Source: Thermoplasmatales archaeon
GTDB lineage: Archaea > Thermoplasmatota > Thermoplasmata > Thermoplasmatales > Thermoplasmataceae
DNA length: 53,271 bases
Assembly (NCBI GenBank): GCA_014874365.1
Contig: JACWAH010000004.1
Span: 1 to 53,271, forward strand
Direction of reading: 5' to 3'
Both the position numbers and the translations under genes were made by a program. The notes below the pieces were generated by a model. It saw only the letters and a list, made by a program, of their open reading frames with translations, was not told the origin of the DNA and made no database searches. Below are positions 16,751-25,987 of the stretch, piece by piece; position 1 is the stretch's first letter, and each line of letters opens with the position of its first letter.

Positions 16751-18409
16751 ATGATGGATGACAGGTTTTCCGAACTTTTCCTCAGCAAGGGGGTAAACTA
16801 CTTTACCGATGATGTGCCGTTGCAGTCCGCTCTTAGCTATTTTGGATTTCACGGCGACGGAGATATGGAAGAACTAGGAAAGTACATTTCGGAAGAATTC
16901 ATTGAATCTCTGGATTACATCGATCACTTCGGTAAACCGCAACTGAAGACCTGGAGCATTCTCGGTGAGAGAATAGATTACGTCAGGCTGTCTCCTGAAC
17001 ACAGGAGAATTTTACAGAAACTACAGGGTTACGGACTCATAAGGAAGCTGGTAAACGATTCAGAATCCATCTTTTACCATTTTGTTTCTGGATATGTTGT
17101 TTCCGACTCCGGCGTTTTCTGCACTTTCACGCTCACCGCCCAGACGGCATACGCTTTAAAGAAGTATGCAGGTGAAGAAGTAAAGGCAAGATTTCTTCCA
17201 AAATTTGCAGATGTCGCAAACCAGTGGTATGGCGCTACCTACTACACCGAAATTCAGGGAGGAAGCGATCTGGGCGCTAACATTACAATTGCAGAGCAGA
17301 AAGGTGAGAAATTTGTACTTAACGGTAGTGACAAGTATTTTGCGAGCAATGCTGGCATAGCAGATGCTGCGGTCGTGACTGCAAGGATAGAAGGTTCGGC
17401 TCCCGGTGCGAAGGGAATTTCTGTCTTTTTCGTTCCAGCATTAAGGGAAAACGGGGTGCTTAACTATAATATCAGGAGGCTGAAGGACAAAATGGGAACT
17501 ATTGCAGTGCCAACCGGCGAAATTGAGTTCCACAATTCAGAAGCATATCCTCTTGGCAGCCGGGAATACGGAATATACATAGCAATGGAAATCCTGACAA
17601 TATCAAGAATCGACGACGCAATTGCTGCAGTTGGAATCGCCAGGAAGGCTCTTTGGGAAGCGTGCCTGTACTCCCATAAGAGGAAGGCGTTTGGGGAGGT
17701 TATTGCTGACCATGAACTGATGGTAAAAGATCTTGTTGAAATGGAGAGCGATCTCGAGGCTGCAGTTGTTCTTTCGTTGTTATCCGCGAAGAAATTTGAA
17801 GCTGCGTCAGGTGCGACACCCCCATACAACGGTGAATATGACCTTGCAAGAATGCTGGGTAGCATGGCAAAGAATGTCGCGGCAGAGACAAGTGCTCACA
17901 TTACCAGATATTCCATGGAAATAATGGGAGGAAATGGATTCATGGAAGAGTTCCCAATTGCCAAATTCCACAGGGATTCCATAGTAACTTCAATATGGGA
18001 AGGAACCAGCAATATCCAGGCTCTGGAATTCCTCGAAGTGATAATTAAGAAGAAGGGGGACAAATTGCTCAGGTCAGACCTGGAATCAAGGATTAAGGAA
18101 TTATCTGACAGGCAGACTGCAGAATCCCTGTCGAAAGACATTGAATCTGTCTTTGAAAAACTCCGGAATGCCCTGGAGTCTGGTGAAGGCGAATTCCATT
18201 CCAAGGATCTTCTAACGGAACTGGGGAATTTAACTGCATCTGTCTACATGTTCATTGTAGGACAGCAACAGGCTCCAGATAGCTCAATAACTGCAACTGC
18301 TGCCAGGGTATTCTATCAGCGGCATTTTCATCCGGAACAGGCGGGAAGGGAGTTCATTCTTGGGTCAGTTGCAATAACAGAGTGGATGCTTGAAAAAAAC
18401 AAAAAGTAG
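16751..18409 (+). CDS. Long acyl-CoA dehydrogenase family protein (AidB-like)
   Basis: A 552-residue member of the acyl-CoA dehydrogenase superfamily with extra N- and C-terminal regions. The middle shows TEIQGGSDLGANIT and GSDKYFASNAG, which resembles the AidB branch. MGGNGFMEEFPIAKFHRDS and IWEGTSNIQALEFLEV follow, so the catalytic Glu is present. A C-terminal helical extension of about 120 residues follows. The enzyme should oxidise an acyl-CoA, perhaps branched or long-chain; the substrate cannot be read. The start is ATG at 16751 or the adjacent ATG, with a TATA-like acttttaagg at about 16725. It is transcribed away from the beta-oxidation operon. Confidence 0.88.
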   Translation: MMDDRFSELFLSKGVNYFTDDVPLQSALSYFGFHGDGDMEELGKYISEEFIESLDYIDHFGKPQLKTWSILGERIDYVRLSPEHRRILQKLQGYGLIRKLVNDSESIFYHFVSGYVVSDSGVFCTFTLTAQTAYALKKYAGEEVKARFLPKFADVANQWYGATYYTEIQGGSDLGANITIAEQKGEKFVLNGSDKYFASNAGIADAAVVTARIEGSAPGAKGISVFFVPALRENGVLNYNIRRLKDKMGTIAVPTGEIEFHNSEAYPLGSREYGIYIAMEILTISRIDDAIAAVGIARKALWEACLYSHKRKAFGEVIADHELMVKDLVEMESDLEAAVVLSLLSAKKFEAASGATPPYNGEYDLARMLGSMAKNVAAETSAHITRYSMEIMGGNGFMEEFPIAKFHRDSIVTSIWEGTSNIQALEFLEVIIKKKGDKLLRSDLESRIKELSDRQTAESLSKDIESVFEKLRNALESGEGEFHSKDLLTELGNLTASVYMFIVGQQQAPDSSITATAARVFYQRHFHPEQAGREFILGSVAITEWMLEKNKK

Positions 18410-18598
18410 AGATCAGCAATCATAAATGAAGCTGACTCCTGTACACCATGGACAGTTCAACAGGCGCTGCGATGAGGCCTGCCTGCTCAGGGAACCAACA
18501 TAAACCTGCGAAATAATTAATTTCGCCGTGAATAATTCAAATAATGGCCCCCGTTAAACCGGGAAAAAAGGAATTCTTGAGACATATGCAACTCTGAG

Positions 18599-18631
18599 CC
18601 CGCGCCAGGCATTTAGCCGAACGCGTGCGGG
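18599..18631 (+). other. Stable GC-rich hairpin upstream of the pyrophosphatase gene
   Basis: The sequence CCCGCGC at 18599-18605 pairs with GTGCGGG at 18625-18631, and inside it GGC-attta-GCC forms a second stem. An ACA follows at 18638-18640. It lies about 10 bases upstream of the putative TATA box of the pyrophosphatase gene, so it is outside that transcript if the gene is leaderless. It could be a terminator-like structure or part of a small H/ACA-type RNA. Confidence 0.35.
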
Positions 18632-18669
18632 AATAGAACATTTTTTAAGGTAAGTTAAATCCGGGTTTG

Positions 18670-20775
18670 ATGTATGGCACGTTATTTGGCTGGGAACTTT
18701 TCGTTCTAATCGTTGCAGTCATAGGATTGATTTACGCTGTATTCCAAAGTTACCTATTACTGAAGATACCAGTTGACGATCCTAAAGCTCAGGAAATATC
18801 AGACCACATAAAAACGGGTTCAAATGCGTTCATGAGGCGTCAGTATACATGGGTATTCATATTTGCCATCATACTTGCTGTTGTAATATTTGCCGCATTT
18901 GATGCGATCGGCCAGGGCTCAGATGGAGTAAAACTTGCTATTGGATTTATCGTTGGAGCCATTGGTTCAGCGGTCGCTGGACTCGCAGGGATGAATGTAT
19001 CAATCAGATCTAACGTCCGATGTGCGGTGAAGGCAAAGAAGGGACTTAATGAAGCCCTCAAAGTTGCATTCAGGGGCGGGAGCGTTACAGGTTTGACAGT
19101 AGTTTCACTGGCTTTGCTCGGCCTGGTCGCTTTCTACATGATCTACCAGGATCCTTCCCTGATGGTGGGTTACATCTTCGGCGCTTCCCTTGTCAGTTTG
19201 TTCGCAAGGGTCGGGGGAGGAATATTTACTAAAGGTGCAGACGTTGGTGCTGATCTTGTTGGAAAAATCGAAGCCGGAATTCCAGAGGACGATCCCAGGA
19301 ACCCTGCAGTAATTGCTGACAACGTTGGCGACAATGTTGGAGACTGTGCCGGAATGGGTGCAGATCTTTTTGAGACATATGTGGTAACCGCTCTGGCATC
19401 AATGCTTCTTGGATTCCTTGTATTTTCCAAGGGAGAGACTTACCTTGGTAATTTCGGGATCATATTCCCGCTGGTCCTCGGTGCTATAGGGGTTCTATCA
19501 TCGATCTTTGCCACCTTCTTTGTCAGGAAGGGACCAACACAGAGAATAATGACCGCTCTTTACAAGGGATTGATTGTAACTGTGATCACCTCAGAAATAG
19601 GGTTTTACATTGTTGATTACCTGATGCTTAACGGAAACCTTGCAATCTTCGGCGACACGCTGATCGGGTCAATTATAATGCTGGTAGTAGTTTACGTAAC
19701 AGAATACTACACCTCAGAAAGGTACAGGCCAGTTGCAAGGATCGCAAGCGCATCCACTACAGGGTCCGGCACGAACATCATAACCGGTATAGGATATGGG
19801 CTGCAGGCCGTTTTTGTTCCGTCTCTGGTAATAGTCGCAGGAATAATCGCCGCTTACGGAATTACTTCCTATTCACTGGGATCGGAGCTTACCCCGGTTT
19901 ATGCTGGCCTTTATGGAATAGGCATCGCAGCTGCCTCGCTGCTTTCTGCCACAGGCATGATAATCTCTATTGACTCTTACGGGCCAATCACCGATAATGC
20001 CGGTGGAATTGCAGAAATGGCAGGCTTTGACGAGAAAACAAGGAAAGAAGTCACCGATCCGCTGGACGCAGTGGGAAACACAACCAAGGCCGTCACCAAG
20101 GGATACGCAATTGGAAGCGCTCTTCTTGCAGCACTAACACTGTTTGCAGCATTCAAGATTGACATTGAAACCTCGTTCACATCACTTGAAATAGACAATC
20201 CCCTGGTGCTTGTCGGATTATTAATCGGTGCGATATTGCCATTCTTCTTCACCTCTTACTTGATGAACTCAGTGGGAAAGGCGGCTCATGCAATTGTAGA
20301 GGAAGTTAGAAGACAATTCTCTGCAGACAAAGGTATACTGGAAGGAACATCAAAACCTGATTATGGAAAAGCTGTGGACATAGTGACGAAAGAGGCACTG
20401 AGACAGCTTGCAATGCCAGCAATTATAGGGGTCGGAACTCCAATAATCGTAGGCTTTACACTTGGCCCTCTTGCACTGGGCGGAGTCCTTCTGGGAGTCA
20501 TACTTGGCGGGTACCCGCTTGCCATAATGATGACAGTGGGCGGTGGCGCTTGGGATAACGCAAAGAAATACATCGAGCAGGGCAACTACGGAGGCAAGGG
20601 ATCGGATGCACACAAATCTGCAGTAGTCGGAGATACAGTGGGAGACGCTACAAAAGACACGGCCGGTCCGGCAATCAACCCCCTCATAAAGGTGGTCAAT
20701 ACCGTTTCCATTTTGTTTATCAGCATCATGCTGAGCCACTACGCTTTCATGGGAATAATCAGTTACTTTTTGTAA
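18670..20775 (+). CDS. hppA: Membrane-bound proton-translocating pyrophosphatase
   Basis: A 701-residue polytopic membrane enzyme (about 16 membrane helices) that hydrolyses pyrophosphate and pumps H+ out. Substrate-binding motifs are present: KGADVGADLVGKIEAGIPEDDPRNPA in two blocks, DNVGDNVGDCAGMGADLFE, and late in the protein GDTVGDATKDTAGPAINP. Near residue 470 it reads GNTTKA; Lys at this place (Ala in K+-dependent enzymes) marks the K+-independent class. The ATG at 18670 is preferred over the TTG just before it. A TATA-like ttttttaagg at 18641-18650 predicts a leaderless transcript. The enzyme would recover energy from biosynthetic pyrophosphate and export protons in an acidophile. Confidence 0.95.
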   Translation: MYGTLFGWELFVLIVAVIGLIYAVFQSYLLLKIPVDDPKAQEISDHIKTGSNAFMRRQYTWVFIFAIILAVVIFAAFDAIGQGSDGVKLAIGFIVGAIGSAVAGLAGMNVSIRSNVRCAVKAKKGLNEALKVAFRGGSVTGLTVVSLALLGLVAFYMIYQDPSLMVGYIFGASLVSLFARVGGGIFTKGADVGADLVGKIEAGIPEDDPRNPAVIADNVGDNVGDCAGMGADLFETYVVTALASMLLGFLVFSKGETYLGNFGIIFPLVLGAIGVLSSIFATFFVRKGPTQRIMTALYKGLIVTVITSEIGFYIVDYLMLNGNLAIFGDTLIGSIIMLVVVYVTEYYTSERYRPVARIASASTTGSGTNIITGIGYGLQAVFVPSLVIVAGIIAAYGITSYSLGSELTPVYAGLYGIGIAAASLLSATGMIISIDSYGPITDNAGGIAEMAGFDEKTRKEVTDPLDAVGNTTKAVTKGYAIGSALLAALTLFAAFKIDIETSFTSLEIDNPLVLVGLLIGAILPFFFTSYLMNSVGKAAHAIVEEVRRQFSADKGILEGTSKPDYGKAVDIVTKEALRQLAMPAIIGVGTPIIVGFTLGPLALGGVLLGVILGGYPLAIMMTVGGGAWDNAKKYIEQGNYGGKGSDAHKSAVVGDTVGDATKDTAGPAINPLIKVVNTVSILFISIMLSHYAFMGIISYFL

Positions 20776-20788
20776 ACTCTATTCCCAA

Positions 20789-20812
20789 TTTTCTAATTTT
20801 TTCTTGATTTTA
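20789..20812 (+). terminator. T-rich terminator after hppA
   Basis: Runs of T (aattttctaattttttcttg within 20788-20807) follow the hppA stop codon by about 15 bases. Oligo-T tracts are the usual archaeal intrinsic termination signal. Confidence 0.5.
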
Positions 20813-20829
20813 TAGGGGATGGTCCTTAA

Positions 20830-20879
20830 CGTTCCGCGAGTAATAACTTAATACATATTGTCATAATTGTCCCGGAACG
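20830..20879. promoter_or_regulatory. carAB promoter with flanking 7-bp inverted repeat
   Basis: CGTTCCG at 20830-20836 and CGGAACG at 20873-20879 form an inverted repeat with a 36-base spacer. Between them is a TATA-like cttaatacatattg at about 20847-20860. The carA ATG is at 20896. The arrangement resembles an operator around the core promoter; the cognate regulator is unknown. Confidence 0.45.
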
Positions 20880-20895
20880 AACCGGCTGGAAAATC

Positions 20896-21954
20896 ATGGA
20901 TAGATATCTGGTACTTGAAGACGGGACTACTTTTAAGGGGAAAGGATTCGGATCAGATATTGAAACATCGGGAGAAGTGGTTTTTACTACTTCAATGACT
21001 GGATATGCGGAAACGCTATCTGATCCGTCATTCCGTGGTCAAATCCTGGTATTTGCAAGCCCAACAATTGGCAATTACGACTGGAATGAAGATATGCTGG
21101 AATCTGAGAAAATCCAGGTTTCAGGAATAATTACAAGGGATGGCCATGCAATTTACAGATCTTCTGAAAAGGAGGAGCAACTCGACCTGCTCCTCAAGAA
21201 ATACGAGATTCCGGGAATTGACGGACTGGATACAAGAACTTTGATTATGAAAATAAGGGAAAAAGGCGCAATGAAAGGCATCATCTGCAATGATCCCGGA
21301 TCAGTAACGGTGATTCCGGACTCAATGTCATCTGATCTGTTGAAGGAACTCAACGTGCAGAGGCGAAAGGTGAAAGGCAGCGGCGACCTGAAAGTACTGC
21401 TCATCGATACAGGTGCAAAGAAGTCCATGATTTCGCTGCTTTCTAAGGTGGGTGATCTGGATATCATTCCATATAACGAGGATTTCACAAATCTAAAGGA
21501 AAACTACAACCTGATCTTTGTTTCGAACGGACCGGGCGATCCTTCCCACGCAAATAATACTCCATTAATCTCATTTCTAAAATCACAGATTGGAAAGGTG
21601 CCGGTGGCGGGTATCTGTCTTGGACATCAGTTGATTGCACTGGCATGCGGAGCTTCCACTATAAAGATGAAGTACGGCCATCGTGGGGTGAACCACAGCG
21701 TTACTGACGGTCAAAGGGTTCTGATTACTACGCAAAATCATGGATATGCAGTTGATAGGAAAAGCCTGGTAAACACCGGCCTGGAAATCACCCTTTGGGA
21801 CAGCAACGACGGAACGATAGAAGGACTCCAGGACAGGAAAAGGGGTATAATGAGCGTACAATATCACCCAGAAGCATCTCCCGGCCCTCTAGATACACTT
21901 GACTTCTTCAGCAAGGTAGATGAAATGGCGAGTAACTTCATTGCCAATAAATAA
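20896..21954 (+). CDS. carA: Carbamoyl-phosphate synthase small subunit
   Basis: A 352-residue glutamine amidotransferase that supplies ammonia from glutamine to the large subunit for carbamoyl phosphate, the precursor of pyrimidines and arginine. The N-terminal domain has GEVVFTTSMTGYAETLSDPS. The class I amidotransferase half carries VSNGPGDPS, the nucleophile Cys in VAGICLGHQL, and the His/Glu pair in QYHPEASPGPLD. The length is slightly short but complete. It overlaps the start of carB, so the two subunits are translationally coupled. Confidence 0.96.
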   Translation: MDRYLVLEDGTTFKGKGFGSDIETSGEVVFTTSMTGYAETLSDPSFRGQILVFASPTIGNYDWNEDMLESEKIQVSGIITRDGHAIYRSSEKEEQLDLLLKKYEIPGIDGLDTRTLIMKIREKGAMKGIICNDPGSVTVIPDSMSSDLLKELNVQRRKVKGSGDLKVLLIDTGAKKSMISLLSKVGDLDIIPYNEDFTNLKENYNLIFVSNGPGDPSHANNTPLISFLKSQIGKVPVAGICLGHQLIALACGASTIKMKYGHRGVNHSVTDGQRVLITTQNHGYAVDRKSLVNTGLEITLWDSNDGTIEGLQDRKRGIMSVQYHPEASPGPLDTLDFFSKVDEMASNFIANK

Positions 21955-24900
21955 AGAAATTGACAGAATTCTTGTCATTGGATCGGGACCGGTGAAAATC
22001 GGGCAGGCGGCCGAATTCGACTATTCGGGGACGCAGGCATGCCTTTCCTTCAGGGAAGAAGGACTGTTCGTTGTGCTGCTGAATCCGAATCCCGCCTCCA
22101 TCCAGACGGATGATGATATTGCAAACAAGATTTATATTGAGCAAGTAACCACAGATAATTTGGTTTCAATAATCAAAAAAGAAGGACTGCGTTATATTTA
22201 CCCCTCCGTCGGGGGACAGACAGCCCTCAACGCTGTTTTTAAGCTGAAAAAACTCGGGTTCCTTGACCAGTTGAATGTTGGAATTATCGGGACTCCTGTG
22301 GAATTCATCGAGATCGCGGAAGACAGGAAAGCATTCTCCGATCTAATCCTGAAGATCGGTGAACCTCTTGCACCCTCCAAGTCAATAGCAAGTGCCGAGG
22401 AAATCGCATTACTTGAAGACGACCTGATTCCATGCATTGGCCGGACTTCCTTTTCGCTTGGCGGCTTGGGAGGACGCATATTTCGTTCAAAAGATGAATT
22501 GAAATCCTTCTTCCTGGAACGGGTGCAAACTGCCAGTGGGGAAACGTTGGAAATCCAGAAATCACTGGAAGGTTTGAAGGAGTTCGAATATGAACTGATC
22601 AGGGACGGTTTCGGCAACAAAATAGTCGTCTGCAACATGGAAAACCTCGATCCAATGGGAGTCCACACCGGCGAAAGCGTGGTAGTCACTCCCGCACAGA
22701 CTCTCAACGATTCCATTCACCAGCGGATGAGATCCTCCGCGTTCAGGATTATAGAAGCGTTGAAAATAATCGGTGCATGCAACATTCAGTTTGCCGTTGG
22801 AGACAAGGGAGACTTTTACGTTGTTGAAGTCAATCCTAGAACATCCCGATCGTCAGCACTCGCTTCCAAAGCTTCCGGTTATCCTATTTCCAGGATTGCC
22901 TCAAAACTCGTCATTGGATATAACCTGGCCGAAGTCAGGAATCCGGTAACCGGCACCACTTTTGCCTCTTTCGAGCCATCGCTCGACTATGTTACGGTCA
23001 AGATTCCAAGATGGCCCTTCGAGAAATTTGCAGTTTCCAGAAAGATAGGGATACAGATGAAGTCGATTGGGGAAGTAATGGGCATTGGCAGGACATTTGA
23101 AGAAGCTTTGATGAAAGCCATAGCCTCACTGGAGACCTATGAATCCATTAAGATAAGAAATTTCTTCGCGGGGGAGAAACTGGAACACAGCCTGGCAGAG
23201 GCGTCTGACGTAAGGCTATATTCAATATTCGAGGCGCAGTTCCAAAATTTGCCGGTAAGGTGGATATCGGAAAAAACCGGTTACGATCCGTACTTTGTGC
23301 AAAAAATAGGAAATGTCGTGGAGAAGCTGAAGCTTGTCGAGATTGGAAAAATTCCAGACTGCCTTATGGAATTCAAGCAGATGGGGATATCCGATGCGCA
23401 GATTTCAGCTTTTTCCGGCCTTCCTGAAGAAGAGATTATCCGTTTCAGGATCAAGAACAATATACTTCCATCATACAGGCGCATTGACACCTGCTCCGGT
23501 GAATTCAAGAGCGTCACACCATATTACTATTCCACTTACTCAGAGGATGACGAACTGGAAGTTCCGGAAATGGATACTATCCTCATTGTTGGGGCGGGGC
23601 CCAACAGAATAGGGCAGGGTGTAGAGTTTGATTACTCTGCCGTAAAAGGCGTGAAGGCTCTCAGATCATTGGGAAAGAAGGCTGCAATTATCAACTCGAA
23701 TCCTGAGACCGTCTCGACCGATTTTGATATTTCCGACGCGTTATTTTTTGAACCAGTTACCCTGGAACACACTGCAAACCTGGTGAAGAAACTCAAGCCC
23801 GAGGGGGTGATAGTCCAGTTCTCCGGGCAAACAGGGCAGAACATGGCAGCAGGTCTTGGAAGGCTCTTTGGGGAGGAGATTCTCACGGGAACAAAACCGT
23901 CAGAAATATACAGGATAGAAGAAAGGAATTCCTTTGCAGGGATTCTCAGAAGCAATGGTATTGAACAGCCGGATTTCGTGACAATATCAAACGAGGAAGA
24001 CCTGACCAGGACAATCTCTGGTATGGAACCACCATATATTTTGCGATCAAGCTTCATAATTGGTGGCCGGGCAATGGACATCATTTTTGACAAGCGTGAA
24101 GCAATTGAACGGGCAAGGATTATATTGATTGAAAGGCCAGAATTCCCTGTTCTGGTAAGCAGGTACATAGAAAATGCTGAGGAGATAGACATAGACTTTA
24201 CCGCGACCGGAAAAGAATTTGCCATATGTGGAGTAATGCCTCACATAGAGGAAGCCGGAACACATTCCGGTGATGCAACAATGCTTCTTTCCCCCGATCT
24301 GGAACCAGAAATTCTGGAAGACCTGAAGGTCTTGATCTCAAAGCTCACCAATGCCTTCTCTTTGGAAGGGCTGTGTAACCTGCAAGTGGCAAGAAAAGGT
24401 TCAAAAATCTATGTCATTGAACTCAACGCAAGAGCAAGCAGGTCAATCCCTTTTATCTGCAAGGCAACCGGCATTGACTGGGTAAAAGTGGCAATTGAAG
24501 GCATGCTCTCCATCAGAAGAGAATTCCCTTCGCCTCAAGTTATTTCCTACTTTCTCAAGATACCAGTTTTTCCGTTCGATCGATATGAGGACCTTGAACC
24601 CCTGCTTGGGCCTGAGATGAAGTCAACCGGAGAGGCGATGTTTTCAGGAAAGTCCTTTCAGGAGGCAGCGTCTAAAGCGTCTTCTTTTCTTGGGGTTGAA
24701 AGACTTGAAAATGGAATTATTCTTTCAATAAGGAATACAGACAAGCCACTGATAGTGGACCTTGCAGCAAAACTGAAATCCAGAGGCGTGCCGCTTTATG
24801 CCACACCCGGAACCCATGAATTTCTTGCGGGGAAGGGAATAGCAACTGAACAGATATTCAAGCTTGAGGATTTGAGGGAACCAAAGATTGATAGCATAAT

Positions 24901-25102
24901 ACTTGAAAAGAAGCCATCATTGGTGATAAACACCCCGTCAATGTCTTCTGGGGCGGTAAGAGACGGGTTCAGGATGAGAAGAGTATGCCTTATTTCCGGT
25001 ACCCCATTAATTACGAACATCAGATTGGCCAGTATGATAGTTGATTCCATCATTTCTGGAGAAAAAACTGAATGCAGGCCAATTTCAGATTATAGAAAGT
25101 GA
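21941..25102 (+). CDS. carB: Carbamoyl-phosphate synthase large subunit
   Basis: A protein of about 1053 residues that makes carbamoyl phosphate from ammonia, bicarbonate and two ATP. The two duplicated ATP-grasp halves are obvious: IGSGPVKIGQAAEFDYSGTQ starts the first and VGAGPNRIGQGVEFDYSAVK the second. EVNPRTSRSSALASKASGYP and ELNARASRSIPFICKATG lie in the respective active sites. A C-terminal MGS-like regulatory domain begins around residue 935. The frame is open to 21920, but the TTG at 21941 gives the usual M-PINKEIDRILVIGSG start; it overlaps the end of carA by 14 bases. Confidence 0.95.
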   Translation: MPINKEIDRILVIGSGPVKIGQAAEFDYSGTQACLSFREEGLFVVLLNPNPASIQTDDDIANKIYIEQVTTDNLVSIIKKEGLRYIYPSVGGQTALNAVFKLKKLGFLDQLNVGIIGTPVEFIEIAEDRKAFSDLILKIGEPLAPSKSIASAEEIALLEDDLIPCIGRTSFSLGGLGGRIFRSKDELKSFFLERVQTASGETLEIQKSLEGLKEFEYELIRDGFGNKIVVCNMENLDPMGVHTGESVVVTPAQTLNDSIHQRMRSSAFRIIEALKIIGACNIQFAVGDKGDFYVVEVNPRTSRSSALASKASGYPISRIASKLVIGYNLAEVRNPVTGTTFASFEPSLDYVTVKIPRWPFEKFAVSRKIGIQMKSIGEVMGIGRTFEEALMKAIASLETYESIKIRNFFAGEKLEHSLAEASDVRLYSIFEAQFQNLPVRWISEKTGYDPYFVQKIGNVVEKLKLVEIGKIPDCLMEFKQMGISDAQISAFSGLPEEEIIRFRIKNNILPSYRRIDTCSGEFKSVTPYYYSTYSEDDELEVPEMDTILIVGAGPNRIGQGVEFDYSAVKGVKALRSLGKKAAIINSNPETVSTDFDISDALFFEPVTLEHTANLVKKLKPEGVIVQFSGQTGQNMAAGLGRLFGEEILTGTKPSEIYRIEERNSFAGILRSNGIEQPDFVTISNEEDLTRTISGMEPPYILRSSFIIGGRAMDIIFDKREAIERARIILIERPEFPVLVSRYIENAEEIDIDFTATGKEFAICGVMPHIEEAGTHSGDATMLLSPDLEPEILEDLKVLISKLTNAFSLEGLCNLQVARKGSKIYVIELNARASRSIPFICKATGIDWVKVAIEGMLSIRREFPSPQVISYFLKIPVFPFDRYEDLEPLLGPEMKSTGEAMFSGKSFQEAASKASSFLGVERLENGIILSIRNTDKPLIVDLAAKLKSRGVPLYATPGTHEFLAGKGIATEQIFKLEDLREPKIDSIILEKKPSLVINTPSMSSGAVRDGFRMRRVCLISGTPLITNIRLASMIVDSIISGEKTECRPISDYRK

Positions 25103-25131
25103 CATACCACCGTATACAGCGAAGAATGCAA

Positions 25132-25479
25132 ATGCCGAGATGGTGGGGGGGGGGGAGGAAACCTTACAACGGCAGGAGGAACTGGAAGCAATACAGCGAG
25201 GAGCTGGTGATAAGGGGTGCATTCTTCCTCGATCTTGATTTCGCCAAGCAGTGGGATCACGTGCTGGGGAAGATTGAATGGGCGTTGACGCAAGGTGCTA
25301 TCCTGGATATTTCAGGCCTGGAATATGCAGATCTCGGGACCGGCTGCACTGGATCGAAGACAGACGATGCGGGTACATACCCGATAACGAAATACGGCGA
25401 TCCCTATGCACACAGGAGGCATCGGAGTCATTTGCTCAACGGAGCAATTTTAATGAAAAGATTTATAGATTCCTATTGA
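25132..25479 (+). pseudogene. Truncated IS transposase N-terminus
   Basis: The frame begins MPRWWGGGRKPYNGRRNWKQ and continues with YSEELVIRGAFFLDLDFAKQWD. This resembles the N-termini of IS5-like transposases of Thermoplasmatales, which share NGRRNW-x2-Y and V-x-RGxF. After about residue 50 the similarity is lost and there is no DDE catalytic domain, so it is a remnant. It sits 30 bases after carB and contains an 11-G tract. Removal or decay of an insertion next to carB is the simplest history. Confidence 0.55.
25145..25155 (+). repeat. Homopolymer tract of eleven G
   Basis: Eleven consecutive G inside the transposase remnant; no comparable run was noticed elsewhere in the window. It may be a slippage site or an assembly or sequencing weakness. 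Confidence 0.85.
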
Positions 25480-25492
25480 TTAAACTAAAAGT

Positions 25493-25906
25493 ATGCCAAG
25501 AGACACACTCAGGTACGGTAGCCTTGTAATCGGGATCGTCGCTGGGATAATTTCAATTCCATTTTTCCTGTCAATTCCATTTTTTGGAGTTTATTTTGTT
25601 CTGGTAGCGGGAATCATTTCCGGAATGATTGCGCGGGGAGTTATTCGGGGTGTTGCCACTTCAGCAACAGCTGGACTGGTACTCGCTGCGCTGGCGATAG
25701 GATTTTCCGCGGTCAATACCGGTAGCTTTATCAGCACAATATATTCTGACGTTTCGTTCTCTTCTGTGCTGCAGACATTGGTTAATGATTACCTGTCAGT
25801 AATGGGCCTTCATATCGATATTCTGGTGGAAAAGACCATGATCTACGTTGTTGCTTTTCCAATTATAGGCGGTTTCATTGGCGGGGCACTGAGGCCAGGT
25901 TACTAA
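25493..25906 (+). CDS. Small membrane protein, possibly DUF5518-like
   Basis: A 137-residue hydrophobic protein with about four predicted membrane helices: roughly residues 8-27, 31-50, 55-78 and 112-134. It is glycine rich, with VAGIISGMIARGVIRG in the second segment and PIIGGFIGGALRPGY at the C-terminus. This layout recalls archaeal DUF5518 membrane proteins, whose role is unknown. It lies between the transposase remnant and the DNA polymerase gene as a single gene. Confidence 0.65.
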   Translation: MPRDTLRYGSLVIGIVAGIISIPFFLSIPFFGVYFVLVAGIISGMIARGVIRGVATSATAGLVLAALAIGFSAVNTGSFISTIYSDVSFSSVLQTLVNDYLSVMGLHIDILVEKTMIYVVAFPIIGGFIGGALRPGY

Positions 25907-25987
25907 AACTGCAGCTTCATTCACCTTATTTAGCTGAGGACAGTAACCCAGTCATGTTAATTTATCAGATTACGTTACAATAATTGA

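Noticed and set aside
20350-20739. 129-codon minus-strand frame inside hppA
   Set aside because: It overlaps a strongly conserved part of the pyrophosphatase and has no signature, so it is a shadow frame.
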